A DNA stretch of 64,000 bases from Cecembia rubra (lineage in GTDB: Bacteria > Bacteroidota > Bacteroidia > Cytophagales > Cyclobacteriaceae). A program made the position numbers and the translations under genes. Below, piece after piece: positions 8,792 to 16,551 of this stretch. The notes under the pieces are model-generated. The model made no database searches and was not told the origin of the DNA. It saw only the letters and a list, made by a program, of their open reading frames with translations. Numbering within the stretch: position 1 is the first letter of the stretch; each line of letters starts with the position of its first letter. Where the stretch lies: NCBI RefSeq assembly GCF_003014575.1, contig NZ_PYGF01000012.1, forward strand, positions 1 to 64,000, in the 5' to 3' direction.

Positions 8792-9823
8792 ATGCAGCTT
8801 GACTTAGACATTGACGAAAGCTCAAGTATTCCAAAATACATTCAAATTGTAAAGGCAATCAAAGGAATGATTGTCAGTGGCGTATTAAATTATGGGGATA
8901 AGATTCCCTCAATCAATAACCTGAGTGCGGATTATTATTTATCGAGGGATACGGTAGAAAAGGCTTATTCCATTCTCAAAAAACAGGGCATTATAGAATC
9001 TGTACGGGGAAAAGGCTATTACATTTGCCATCATTCCAATTTATCAAAATACAAAATCCTCCTGCTTTTTAATAAATTAAGTGCCTATAAAAAGGAGATC
9101 TTCAATTCGTTCCTTATAGCCATGGAAGACCGAGCGGATATTTTTTTCCATATCCATCATTGTGAGTATGATTTATTGAAAAAAATTCTTGAACAAAGGA
9201 AAGAGGAGTATGATTTTTTTGTTATCATGCCCCATTTCAAAAAAGATTGTGAGCCCAAAGCCATCGATCTGATCAATTCCCTACCGAAAGAAAAGTTGAT
9301 TCTATTGGACAATAATTTTGATGAAATTAGGGGTTGTTTCGGTAGTGTTTTTCAGGATTTCAAGCAGGATATTTATAATGCGTTGAAACAACTCCATTCC
9401 AAATTGTTGAAATATGAAAAATTGATTTTGGTATTTCCTTTTCATTCTAATTATCCCTATCCTGAAAATATTCTCTTGGGATTTAAAAAGTATGCTGTGG
9501 AGGCAGGTTTGGAATATAAAATCATTTCAGAAGTAGATGCGTCCCTTACCATTCAGGATAAAGAAGCCTATATTATTATCGAAGAAAATGACCTGGTTAA
9601 CCTCATCAAGATTGCCCGGCGTAGCAAAGGATTGAAAATCGGAAAAAACATCGGGGTCTTGTCCTACAATGAAACACCTCTCAAAGAAGTATTGGAAAAA
9701 GGGATTACCGTGATCAGTACGGATTTTGCAAAAATGGGCAAACTGACCGCTGAAATGATTTTAACGAGGCAGGGCAAGCAAATCAAAAATGATTTTAAGG
9801 TAATTGAAAGGGAGTCTTTGTAG
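8792..9823 (+). CDS. GntR-family regulator with LacI-type sensor domain, probable rhamnose regulator
   Basis: A 343-residue regulator. Residues ~5-75 are a GntR winged helix (IPKYIQIVKAIKGMI ... YLSRDTVEKAYSILKKQGII ... GKGYYI). Residues ~85-330 resemble the periplasmic-binding-protein fold of LacI regulators (KILLLFNKLSAYKKEIFNSF; VISTDFAKMGKLTAEMI near the end). This hybrid type is common next to rhamnose and other sugar genes in Bacteroidota. It is transcribed divergently from the aldolase gene with a 155-bp gap containing the promoter box and AATCAAAT direct repeat. I infer that it senses rhamnose or an intermediate; the ligand cannot be read from the sequence. Confidence 0.85.
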   Translation: MQLDLDIDESSSIPKYIQIVKAIKGMIVSGVLNYGDKIPSINNLSADYYLSRDTVEKAYSILKKQGIIESVRGKGYYICHHSNLSKYKILLLFNKLSAYKKEIFNSFLIAMEDRADIFFHIHHCEYDLLKKILEQRKEEYDFFVIMPHFKKDCEPKAIDLINSLPKEKLILLDNNFDEIRGCFGSVFQDFKQDIYNALKQLHSKLLKYEKLILVFPFHSNYPYPENILLGFKKYAVEAGLEYKIISEVDASLTIQDKEAYIIIEENDLVNLIKIARRSKGLKIGKNIGVLSYNETPLKEVLEKGITVISTDFAKMGKLTAEMILTRQGKQIKNDFKVIERESL

Positions 9824-9901
9824 CATTTACTAGAAAATTATAACAGATAATTGTTTAAAAATTAAACACTTTTTAATTAATTTCAGTATACTTTATGAAA
9901 T

Positions 9902-10162
9902 ATGTTTGAATTTGATATCCAAAAAAGCAAAGCCAACAAAATTAAGCACGGGATAGACTTTGATGAGGCAAAAAGTCTATGGAAAGATCCAAACAGAACG
10001 ATAATTGAGGCAAAAACAGTAGATGAGAAGCGTTACTTATTGATTGCTAAACTAGAAGTTGCTATTTGGACTGCGGTCTTTACTTACCGAAATGATTTAG
10101 TAAGAATAATATCAGTTAGAAAATCTAGAGAAAATGAAAAAGCGATCTATTACAGCAGCTGA
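9902..10162 (+). CDS. brnT: BrnT-family ribonuclease toxin
   Basis: This 86-residue protein fits BrnT in size and pattern: FEFDIQKSKANKIKHGIDFDEA at the start, DP-like KDPNRTI, a central DEKRYLLIAKLE strand pair, and the C-terminal RIISVRKSRENEKAIYY that matches the family's R-I-I-S-A-R-x-A/S-x-x-x-E-x-x-x-Y. BrnT is a RelE-fold ribonuclease that blocks translation. The next gene overlaps its 3' end by 29 bp and encodes the matching antitoxin. The toxin-first order is normal for this pair. It has no evident link to the sugar genes. Confidence 0.85.
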   Translation: MFEFDIQKSKANKIKHGIDFDEAKSLWKDPNRTIIEAKTVDEKRYLLIAKLEVAIWTAVFTYRNDLVRIISVRKSRENEKAIYYSS

Positions 10163-10373
10163 ATTTGATGAGAAATTTGAAAAAGGAGAAGATATAACTT
10201 CGTACCTTAAACTCGATAAAGTTATCAAGCCTGGGCTAAAAGCAAGGAGAGTAAGTGTTGATTTTCCTGAATGGATGGTCGATGACTTAGATCGAGAAGC
10301 TCAAAAATTAGGGATAACGCGTCAAAGTCTTATCAAAGTTTTTATCTCAGAAAAACTAAAGGAAGTTCAATAA
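10134..10373 (+). CDS. brnA: BrnA-family antitoxin (ribbon-helix-helix)
   Basis: A 79-residue protein with an N-terminal toxin-binding region (MKKRSITAAEFDEKFEKGED) and a C-terminal ribbon-helix-helix DNA-binding part (RRVSVDFPEWMVDDLDREAQKLGITRQSLIKVFISEKL). It starts inside the toxin gene, so production is translationally coupled. By family knowledge it binds BrnT and represses the shared promoter. A terminator-like hairpin follows 24 bp after its stop. Confidence 0.87.
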   Translation: MKKRSITAAEFDEKFEKGEDITSYLKLDKVIKPGLKARRVSVDFPEWMVDDLDREAQKLGITRQSLIKVFISEKLKEVQ

Positions 10374-10397
10374 ATAATATTGGTGCTTTTCAATTTT

Positions 10398-10466
10398 AAA
10401 CCTGCCATGTTTTCAGTTTCCAATCCAATTAGCATGGAAATTGGCATGCTGAAACTTGGCAGGTTT
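10398..10466 (+). terminator. Hairpin terminator after brnTA
   Basis: AAACCTGCCA at 10398-10407 pairs perfectly with TGGCAGGTTT at 10457-10466, extended inward by an imperfect GTTTTCAG / CTGAAAC stem and a nested CCAATT / AATTGG hairpin. A T-rich run (CTTTTATTTTATATTT) follows. It is longer than a typical intrinsic terminator but well placed just after the antitoxin stop. Confidence 0.6.
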
Positions 10467-10547
10467 CTTTTATTTTATATTTCGTGGAGGACATTTTTCT
10501 ACTATATTTCCACATTATTTCAATGTCCTTATCTCAACTTTTCATTT

Positions 10548-10723
10548 AACCCGAATTATGCATTAGGGTTCGTAGTGAGAGGTTAAAACACAAAAGAATC
10601 AAGCATTTAGCGAATGAAGCATAGTCATCTCTATGTTGAACGAGCTAAATGCAGTGAAACGATTGATTATGTCCGCCGCGGCGGATGACCTCGTAATAGA
10701 AATTCTAATGCATATTTCGGGTT
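10548..10723. mobile_element. 176-bp MITE-like palindromic element
   Basis: Terminal inverted repeats AACCCGAATTATGCATTAG (10548-10566) and its complement CTAATGCATATTTCGGGTT (10705-10723) match at 18 of 19 positions. Inside lie GCATTTAGC / GCTAAATGC and CATAG / CTATG nested arms and a perfect 14-bp palindrome TCCGCCGCGGCGGA. Nearly the whole element can fold as one branched hairpin. It has no transposase gene and no obvious target-site duplication. It looks like a non-autonomous element; a structured RNA is the alternative. Confidence 0.7.
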
Positions 10724-10748
10724 CAAACGTTTATTAATGTAGGCAAAA

Positions 10749-11909
10749 TTATCCTTTCCAGGTAACCCCGGTATCCTTCCAACTTTTAGATGCTGCGGAA
10801 TCGAGTACTGCCTGACAGACTTTTTGGGTTTCATAGGCATCCTGAAAGGTTGGTGCGCAAGGTTCACCTGTCTGAAGACTCAGGAAAAAGTCCGCAGCCT
10901 GATGGATAAAGGAATGCTCATAACCGATGGAAGTTCCGGGAATCCACCACCTGTTCATATAAGGTTGTTCACCTTCTGTTATATGGACTTTTCTCCAACC
11001 CCTTATTCTTGATTCGTCTTTGTGATCGAAGATTTCCAGCCAGTTCATGTCATGAAGGTCCCAACGGATAGAGGCATGTTCACCATTGATTTCAAAGGTG
11101 TATAAAGCCTTATGCCCCCGTGCATACCTTGTAGCTTCGAAAAGTCCCAAAGAACCATTGTCAAAATGACAATGAAATACGCAGGCGTCATCAATACCTA
11201 CTTTTTGGACCTTTCCACTTCCTTGATGGACCCGTTCTTTGATAAATGTTTCTGTCATCGCAGAAACATCCTTGATACCTCCGTTCAGCCACATGGCAGT
11301 ATCAATGCAATGGGCCAGCAGATCACCCGTTACCCCCGATCCTGCTGCATCCACATCCAATCTCCAAAGGGCATCCCCACCTTGTGGCAGCTCGGGATTA
11401 ATGGTCCAATCCTGCAGGAAATTGGCCCTGTAATGGAAAATCTTACCCAGTTTTCCTGAATCCACCAATTGTTTGGCTAAGGTCACTGCGGGTACCCTGC
11501 GGTAGTTGTACCAAACGGTATTTTTTACCCCGGCTTCTTCCACCGCTTTGACCATGGCTTCGCCTTCTTCCAAAGTTCTGGAAAGGGGTTTTTCACAAAG
11601 TATCATCTTTCCTGCTTTGGCTGCTGCTATGGCAATTTCCGCATGGGTATCATTTGGTGTACAGATATCCACTGCATCAATATCATCCCGTGCGATGAGT
11701 TTTTTCCATTCTGTTTCATAAGAAACATAACCCCATTGCTCTGCGAAGGCCTTGACTTTGTCTTCCCTTCTGGCACAGACCACCTGTAGTACAGGCATGT
11801 ATTCAAATTCGGAAAAGAAGTCCGGTATTCTTTTATAGGCATTGGTATGGATCCTGCCCATTAATCCCGTACCTATCAATCCTATTCGTATTGGTTTTTT
11901 ATTGCTCAT
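10749..11909 (-). CDS. Gfo/Idh/MocA-family oxidoreductase
   Basis: A 386-residue NAD(P)-dependent sugar or cyclitol dehydrogenase. The N-terminal Rossmann fold carries [17 protein letters not shown], and the catalytic-lysine motif [16 protein letters not shown] lies near residue 100. The C-terminal half is the usual beta-sheet substrate domain, with [20 protein letters not shown] in the active-site region. There is no signal peptide, so it is cytoplasmic. It ends a long minus-strand series of carbohydrate genes and follows a TIM-barrel isomerase, a combination typical of inositol-like or 3-keto-sugar pathways. The substrate cannot be named. Confidence 0.9.
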   Translation of the reverse strand: MSNKKPIRIGLIGTGLMGRIHTNAYKRIPDFFSEFEYMPVLQVVCARREDKVKAFAEQWGYVSYETEWKKLIARDDIDAVDICTPNDTHAEIAIAAAKAGKMILCEKPLSRTLEEGEAMVKAVEEAGVKNTVWYNYRRVPAVTLAKQLVDSGKLGKIFHYRANFLQDWTINPELPQGGDALWRLDVDAAGSGVTGDLLAHCIDTAMWLNGGIKDVSAMTETFIKERVHQGSGKVQKVGIDDACVFHCHFDNGSLGLFEATRYARGHKALYTFEINGEHASIRWDLHDMNWLEIFDHKDESRIRGWRKVHITEGEQPYMNRWWIPGTSIGYEHSFIHQAADFFLSLQTGEPCAPTFQDAYETQKVCQAVLDSAASKSWKDTGVTWKG

Positions 11910-11960
11910 TTTTTTTAGATTTTAGATGTGAGACATAAGATTTGAGACCAAAAAAGTGTT

Positions 11961-12008
11961 TTCCTTTAGTCTCTCATCTTGTTTCTTGCTTCTTGTTTCT
12001 TGTTTCTA
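11961..12008 (-). repeat. Purine-rich low-complexity tract after a stop codon
   Basis: On the minus strand this is a degenerate AAACAAGAAGCAAGAAACAAG run beginning within a few bases after the stop of the TIM-barrel gene. Similar tracts occur after four other genes in the window, each with the purine strand as the coding strand. Confidence 0.65.
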
Positions 12009-12013
12009 TAATC

Positions 12014-13045
12014 TTAACTATTCCATCCATGCGCTTCCCTAACTTTTATCAAGGCTGCGAGGATGTCATTCCAGGTTTGTTGCTTTTCCATGACAGCATT
12101 GGGGAACATGCAGCCATCCCAACAAATGTGTTGCATGGCTTTGGTAAGATTCCCATTTTCATCCCTCAACCAATAACCGGCATCGTGGGTAATGTCGAGC
12201 AAGCCATTGGGATCTGTGGCCTGGCAGTGGCGGCCTGTTTTGTCATGAGAGCCCGAACCAAAAACAGTTCCGTCATTCTGGGCGACATGAAAATCTATGG
12301 TCCATGGACGGAGCGCATCAGTTACTGTTTTTAAAGCAGATTTGATGGCTTCCCGATCATTTTTGTCAAAATCAGCCGGAAGAATTCTATGTTCAGGCGC
12401 ATTATATCCAAGGGTATACAAAAAGGTATGGGACATGTCTGCCTGGAAGCCAATGTTTTTCCTGTCCACCATTTCCAATAGCTCCACCATGTGTTTCCAG
12501 CTGTGCATACCTCCCCAACAGATTTCCCCCTCTGCTGCCAATCGCTCTCCATAATCGGCAGCAACATCACAGGCTTCACGGAAAGTCTGTGCTATCAGTT
12601 TGCTATTGCCTTTAGGATCCTTTGCCCAGTCAGAAACTCCGGATGCCGAATCAATCCGCACCACGCCATAGTGCCTAACCCCCAGTTCATTCAGCCGCTT
12701 GGCAATGGCACAAGACTTCTTGACCATTTCCACAAAAGTCTTTATTTGATCCGTACTTCCCATGGCTGATCCTGCCCAAATGGGCGCAACCAGTGAGCCG
12801 ATATTGAGCTTGTGCTTGGAAACTTTATCCGCCAATTTTTTGATGTCATCATCCGACATGTCAATGTTGAGATGGGGATCCAGTAAGCCGATATCGACGC
12901 CGTCAAATTTTACTCCGTCTACTTCTGCAGCAGCCGTCATTTCCAATAAAGTATCAAAAGGGATGACAGGTTCTGAATCAGGACCTTTGCCCACTATGCC
13001 TGGCCAGGTCGCATTATGGATTTTGGGATAATTGTTTTGTGACAT
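12014..13045 (-). CDS. Sugar phosphate isomerase/epimerase-like TIM-barrel protein
   Basis: A 343-residue AP-endonuclease-2-fold TIM barrel without a signal peptide. Probable metal-site segments in order are [14 protein letters not shown] (Glu), [14 protein letters not shown] (Asp, His) and [16 protein letters not shown] (His). The family contains xylose-isomerase-like epimerases, isomerases and inosose dehydratases. It lies between the Gfo/Idh/MocA oxidoreductase and the cupin gene on the same strand, so it probably rearranges an oxidised or keto sugar made or used by its neighbours. The ATG is directly preceded by ACCAAAATAACC, which also precedes two other genes here. The exact reaction is unknown. 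Confidence 0.85.
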   Translation of the reverse strand: MSQNNYPKIHNATWPGIVGKGPDSEPVIPFDTLLEMTAAAEVDGVKFDGVDIGLLDPHLNIDMSDDDIKKLADKVSKHKLNIGSLVAPIWAGSAMGSTDQIKTFVEMVKKSCAIAKRLNELGVRHYGVVRIDSASGVSDWAKDPKGNSKLIAQTFREACDVAADYGERLAAEGEICWGGMHSWKHMVELLEMVDRKNIGFQADMSHTFLYTLGYNAPEHRILPADFDKNDREAIKSALKTVTDALRPWTIDFHVAQNDGTVFGSGSHDKTGRHCQATDPNGLLDITHDAGYWLRDENGNLTKAMQHICWDGCMFPNAVMEKQQTWNDILAALIKVREAHGWNS

Positions 13046-13200
13046 GGTTATTTTGGTATTATGATAATTGAGTTTTTGGGTATTGGTTATTAGTTGATTT
13101 AGTTATTGGTTAAATGGTCAAGGGACGCTGTTTTGATATTGGGATATTAAGATATTTGATATTGGTGCTGAAATTGACCTTAAATCCCAAGGACAGCAAA

Positions 13201-13262
13201 ACGCCTCGATCTCTCTGTTCTTGTCTCTAGTCTAATATCTCGCATCTAAATTCTCGTCTCTA
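13201..13262 (-). repeat. Purine-rich low-complexity tract after a stop codon
   Basis: On the minus strand a run of GAGACGAGAATTTAGATGCG-AGATATTAGACTAGAGACAAG starts right at the end of the cupin gene. It belongs to the same class as the tracts near 11961, 26655, 27740 and 59385. The remainder of the 217-bp gap (13046-13200) shows nothing recognisable. Confidence 0.6.
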
Positions 13263-14471
13263 TCATTCTACTTTCAGATCCGGGTTATTCGGGCCAAAGT
13301 GCTTCAGCATCACAATAGGGTCTGTTTTGGAAGGATTGCTGATCCTGACACCTGCTTTGGCAGCCTTTTCAGAAACAAAGTATTCATCATGGGTGAGTTG
13401 CCCATATCGGATCAATGCCGGGGTTTCTACATCCCATACTCCCATTTTCCCATGTCCCTGCATCATGATCATCCCATAGGCAGCATTGTCTGTAATGGTG
13501 ACGGTCTGACCGGGCAATACCGTAAGTTCTTTAGCGCTGTAATCATGTGAACGGTAACAGATCCATTTTTCTTCAAATCCTTGGGACTCCATCCAAGCCT
13601 GATCATAAACCGGCTTGGGAAGCATGAAATGGTTGTCAAGGATATTTGGATTGGTATTCAGTTCCCAATCGATAACCTCTACCAAGAGGTCATAATCCCC
13701 GACTCTGTCCTTGGGTGTACCATTCCAGAGCAATTCTTCAGGAATAATCGCCTCATTGACCAAGGACTGGTACATGGCGAAAATATCCGAAGCCTTCTGT
13801 GGTTCGTAGGTACAAAGGCTACCTGGGGCATGCAGCATACCTGGAGGCACATCCCATCCGGTACCTGGCTCCAACTTAAAGGCTTGTGAATAATTGGTAA
13901 TCTTATTGTCTCCTTTATTGAAATTCATCAAACATTCTTTGATCTGCGCTTTGGTGGTGCCAGGCGCAATCCCAAAAAAGGTATATGGAAAGTCTCCTCC
14001 ATGATTGTTGAGCTGCGGAGGAAAGTAGTAGGCTTCTGGTTTCCCCTTCTGACCTGTCATAGCAGCATATTCATCGTTGTGGTGAATGTGGTGTGGCAGG
14101 GGGCCCATATTGTCAAAAAATTTGGAGTACATGGGCCAGCTTTTGTGTTCTTCCCAAATCCTTTCCCCGATGATTTCCCCTTTCAGTTCATCAATAGCGT
14201 CTTTCAATAAAAAGAGCTTTTCATCAGCTCCATCCTTATAAACAATATGGCTCAAGCCTTCATTTTTGCCGGTCAATAAACCGTTTTGTGCAGGAGTAGT
14301 GGAAGAAAGCCATCTTTCATCGATACCCCCTCTCACTCCGCCTAAGACATAATAATCATCGGGATGCAGTTTTATCCTTCTGCCTGGAACACAAAAAGAT
14401 CGTGGTACCCAGGTCGGTGTCAATCGGAGAATTCCCTCCCCTTGTTCTAGTGCTTTTTTAGCCAAACTCAT
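13263..14471 (-). CDS. Cupin protein resembling class I mannose-6-phosphate isomerase
   Basis: A 402-residue soluble cupin. The first metal motif PHHIHHNDEYAAM followed by GKPEAYYF parallels the zinc site of type I phosphomannose isomerases (Q-x-H-P-x-x-x-Y-A ... K-x-E), and GTGWDVPPGMLHAPGSLCTYEPQ parallels their second motif. It differs from true phosphomannose isomerase in its N-terminal region, so the substrate may be another sugar phosphate or a free sugar. It lies 20 bp after the DUF4432 gene and is probably in an operon with it. Homogentisate-dioxygenase-like cupins were considered, but the metal spacing fits the isomerase group better. Confidence 0.72.
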   Translation of the reverse strand: MSLAKKALEQGEGILRLTPTWVPRSFCVPGRRIKLHPDDYYVLGGVRGGIDERWLSSTTPAQNGLLTGKNEGLSHIVYKDGADEKLFLLKDAIDELKGEIIGERIWEEHKSWPMYSKFFDNMGPLPHHIHHNDEYAAMTGQKGKPEAYYFPPQLNNHGGDFPYTFFGIAPGTTKAQIKECLMNFNKGDNKITNYSQAFKLEPGTGWDVPPGMLHAPGSLCTYEPQKASDIFAMYQSLVNEAIIPEELLWNGTPKDRVGDYDLLVEVIDWELNTNPNILDNHFMLPKPVYDQAWMESQGFEEKWICYRSHDYSAKELTVLPGQTVTITDNAAYGMIMMQGHGKMGVWDVETPALIRYGQLTHDEYFVSEKAAKAGVRISNPSKTDPIVMLKHFGPNNPDLKVE

Positions 14472-14491
14472 GATAATGCGGGTTATTTTGG

Positions 14492-15574
14492 TTAATGGTT
14501 ATTGATTTTTAATAAATTTTCCAGATCATCCATTTCTGTAATGACCTTTAATTCAAGATCGTAGTTTCTTTTTTCCCCAGGGGCCAACTCAATCAAAGTA
14601 CCCTCAGTTCTGGCTTTTGCCTGCCCAATTGGAGGATTGGTCGCAGGTTCCAAAGCGGTAACATACTCCCCTTTGCCCCAATGCTGCCAATTGATCAGCC
14701 ATGGTAATTGAAGGGTATTGAACTTTATGGACAATCCCAGACTCAACTTTTCATTAATAAAACCACAAATGGCTGTGCCATTTGCCTCCCCATGAGGCTT
14801 GATAAAAGCCACATCTTCCCCAAATCCTGCATGTGCATCCATGGGATCAGGACATGTTTTAAAATTATTGGAAGCGTTGAAAATCCTATTGTTTGGATCT
14901 TTATCCATGGACTCCCATTGGCCTTTCCAAATAATTTCTGTGCCTTTATCAATCAAAGGATAGCCACAATTGATATGATACAATAGCATATGTGGGGCAG
15001 GAGTATTGCCTACATTGGTGACTTCATCATGAACCTTTAGGTAGTTTTCTCCAAGCGTTCCGGAAATGGTTCTTTTCAATTCCAGTTGAGGACCAAACGT
15101 GGTGGTCTCCCTGATAAGTCCTGTCATGCCCAAATTTAGGTCACCATTCCTAACATCTGGTTGCTTGACAGAAATAAGCTCCGCCGCAAGGTTACTGTGA
15201 TTTCCATGAAGACCTCTTGTTCCATTTTGATCAGACTCAGGACCACCAATATGGGAGAGGCCACAAGTAGTTAATAATCCACCGGCAAAGGTTCTCAGCC
15301 AATCAATGCCTTGATTGGAAAAAGGCTGGGGATGCAACACTCCAGCATGGCTGATCCATGCCAAGCTGCTGGCATTGAAAAAGGCATCTACGATGTCCAT
15401 TCCTCGGTCCAGGACGATTTTGTACCGTAATCCCCCGCCAGTATTCACCCAAGCGATCCTTACTCCTTTGCCAGGTCCATTATCCAATACAGAAGTCTCG
15501 ATTCCACCCAACTGGCAAGGGTTTGAGATTTTATTCTTGGAAAAATAGATCAAAGGATTGGAGGAGTTTTCCAT
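14492..15574 (-). CDS. DUF4432 (aldose 1-epimerase-like) protein
   Basis: A 360-residue beta-sandwich protein of the DUF4432 group, related to galactose mutarotase. Characteristic stretches are KIVLDRGMDIVDAF, a central LKVHDEVTNVGNTPAPHMLLYHINCGYPL with likely catalytic His and the C-terminal YVTALEPATNPPIG with a conserved Glu. It lacks a signal peptide. Its start is only 3 bp after the DUF1080 stop, so the two genes are coupled. Family members are found in sugar catabolic operons and may interconvert anomers or modified sugars; the actual substrate is unknown. Confidence 0.82.
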   Translation of the reverse strand: MENSSNPLIYFSKNKISNPCQLGGIETSVLDNGPGKGVRIAWVNTGGGLRYKIVLDRGMDIVDAFFNASSLAWISHAGVLHPQPFSNQGIDWLRTFAGGLLTTCGLSHIGGPESDQNGTRGLHGNHSNLAAELISVKQPDVRNGDLNLGMTGLIRETTTFGPQLELKRTISGTLGENYLKVHDEVTNVGNTPAPHMLLYHINCGYPLIDKGTEIIWKGQWESMDKDPNNRIFNASNNFKTCPDPMDAHAGFGEDVAFIKPHGEANGTAICGFINEKLSLGLSIKFNTLQLPWLINWQHWGKGEYVTALEPATNPPIGQAKARTEGTLIELAPGEKRNYDLELKVITEMDDLENLLKINNH

Positions 15575-15577
15575 AGT

Positions 15578-16372
15578 TTATTTCTCTTTGATGTAAATGT
15601 TCTTAAAAGCTACTTGCATGGGTGGGCCTACATGAACCTGAAATCCTAAGAAACCCTCAAAACTTCGGTTGACAAGGTCTTCATCCACTACTTCACTCAT
15701 CAAAATACCATTGACAAAATGTTGTAGGTGATTGCCTTTGATCACCAAGTGCATTTGATTCCAATCTTCTGCTTTGATTAGGTTTTTCAATGAATCACGG
15801 TCTCCCAGTTCTTTGGTGAGTTCAAGACCACGCCACGCATTTCTTTCCACAAAGTCCCTGATTTCACCAGGAGGATCTTGGGGATTGATTTTGGTTTGCT
15901 GCCCTCGGTAAGCCAAGGTAGTTCTTTTCCTCTCCTCATAATTCTGTCCTGTATAGGTGTTTTTACCGTCTATATCCGCCTGATAGCCCCTCAATGCAAA
16001 AGGAATATCCTCCAACCTTTCACTTCTGTAATTGATTCCGGAATTACCATTTTCCGTGATTTTAAAATCTACTTTTAATTCGAAATCCCTTGGTTCTCCT
16101 CCTTTCCAAATTAAAAAGGTATTGGATTTCAAATCTGTTTCAGCAGTTAATTCACCGATAAGCAATCCATCCTCTACCCTCCAAATGTCCGGATCCCCTT
16201 CCCAGCCTTCCATACTTTGGCTATCAAAAATGGATATAAAGCCATCATCATCTTCCTCCTTACCAGATGCAGAAGTTTTCTCTTGTCTACAAGCGGTAAA
16301 GCTGATTATTACAAGAATGAACAGGTACTTTAAATAGCTAAAATCTTTCATAGTCTGTTTTTTATAAATCAA
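15578..16372 (-). CDS. DUF1080 (3-keto-disaccharide hydrolase family) lipoprotein
   Basis: A 264-residue exported lipoprotein: the signal ends at FTACRQ (lipobox Cys near residue 28). The DUF1080 concanavalin-like domain fills the rest, with the family's opening FISIFDSQSMEGWEGDPDIWRVEDGLLIGE, then FELKVDFKITENGNSGINYRSE and the closing GFLGFQVHVGPPMQVAFKNIYIKE. Some members have been linked to hydrolysis or elimination of 3-keto-glycosides. Here it sits in the envelope next to cytochrome-linked propeller proteins that could produce oxidised glycosides; this link is inference. It leads a coupled pair with DUF4432. Confidence 0.88.
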   Translation of the reverse strand: MIYKKQTMKDFSYLKYLFILVIISFTACRQEKTSASGKEEDDDGFISIFDSQSMEGWEGDPDIWRVEDGLLIGELTAETDLKSNTFLIWKGGEPRDFELKVDFKITENGNSGINYRSERLEDIPFALRGYQADIDGKNTYTGQNYEERKRTTLAYRGQQTKINPQDPPGEIRDFVERNAWRGLELTKELGDRDSLKNLIKAEDWNQMHLVIKGNHLQHFVNGILMSEVVDEDLVNRSFEGFLGFQVHVGPPMQVAFKNIYIKEK

Positions 16373-16419
16373 GTACCAATAACATAATCAAACGTCACAC
16401 TGACTGAAGCGAAAGCCTG

Positions 16420-16490
16420 CCCCGATCCTTTCGGGGGGTCTATTATCATATGGGAGATTCTTCGACTCCGCAAGCTCCGCTCAGCATGAT
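16420..16490. repeat. CCCCGA/TCGGGG hairpin and dispersed-repeat-like segment
   Basis: A hairpin CCCCGA-TCCTT-TCGGGG (16420-16436) is followed at ~16458 by TTCGACTCCGCAAGCTCCGC-TCAGCATGA, a type of sequence I recognise as dispersed in Bacteroidota intergenic regions. It sits between the propeller-cytochrome gene and the DUF1080 gene and may end transcription between them. Confidence 0.5.
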
Positions 16491-16551
16491 GTTTCAATCG
16501 CTGTCATTTCCTTTTCTGTATATTTTCCAAAATGTTAAAATCTCATAATGA

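Noticed and set aside
10380-10586. 68-codon open frame crossing the hairpin and MITE-like element
   Set aside because: It consists of terminator and inverted-repeat sequence; its C-terminus is the translated terminal repeat, not a protein.
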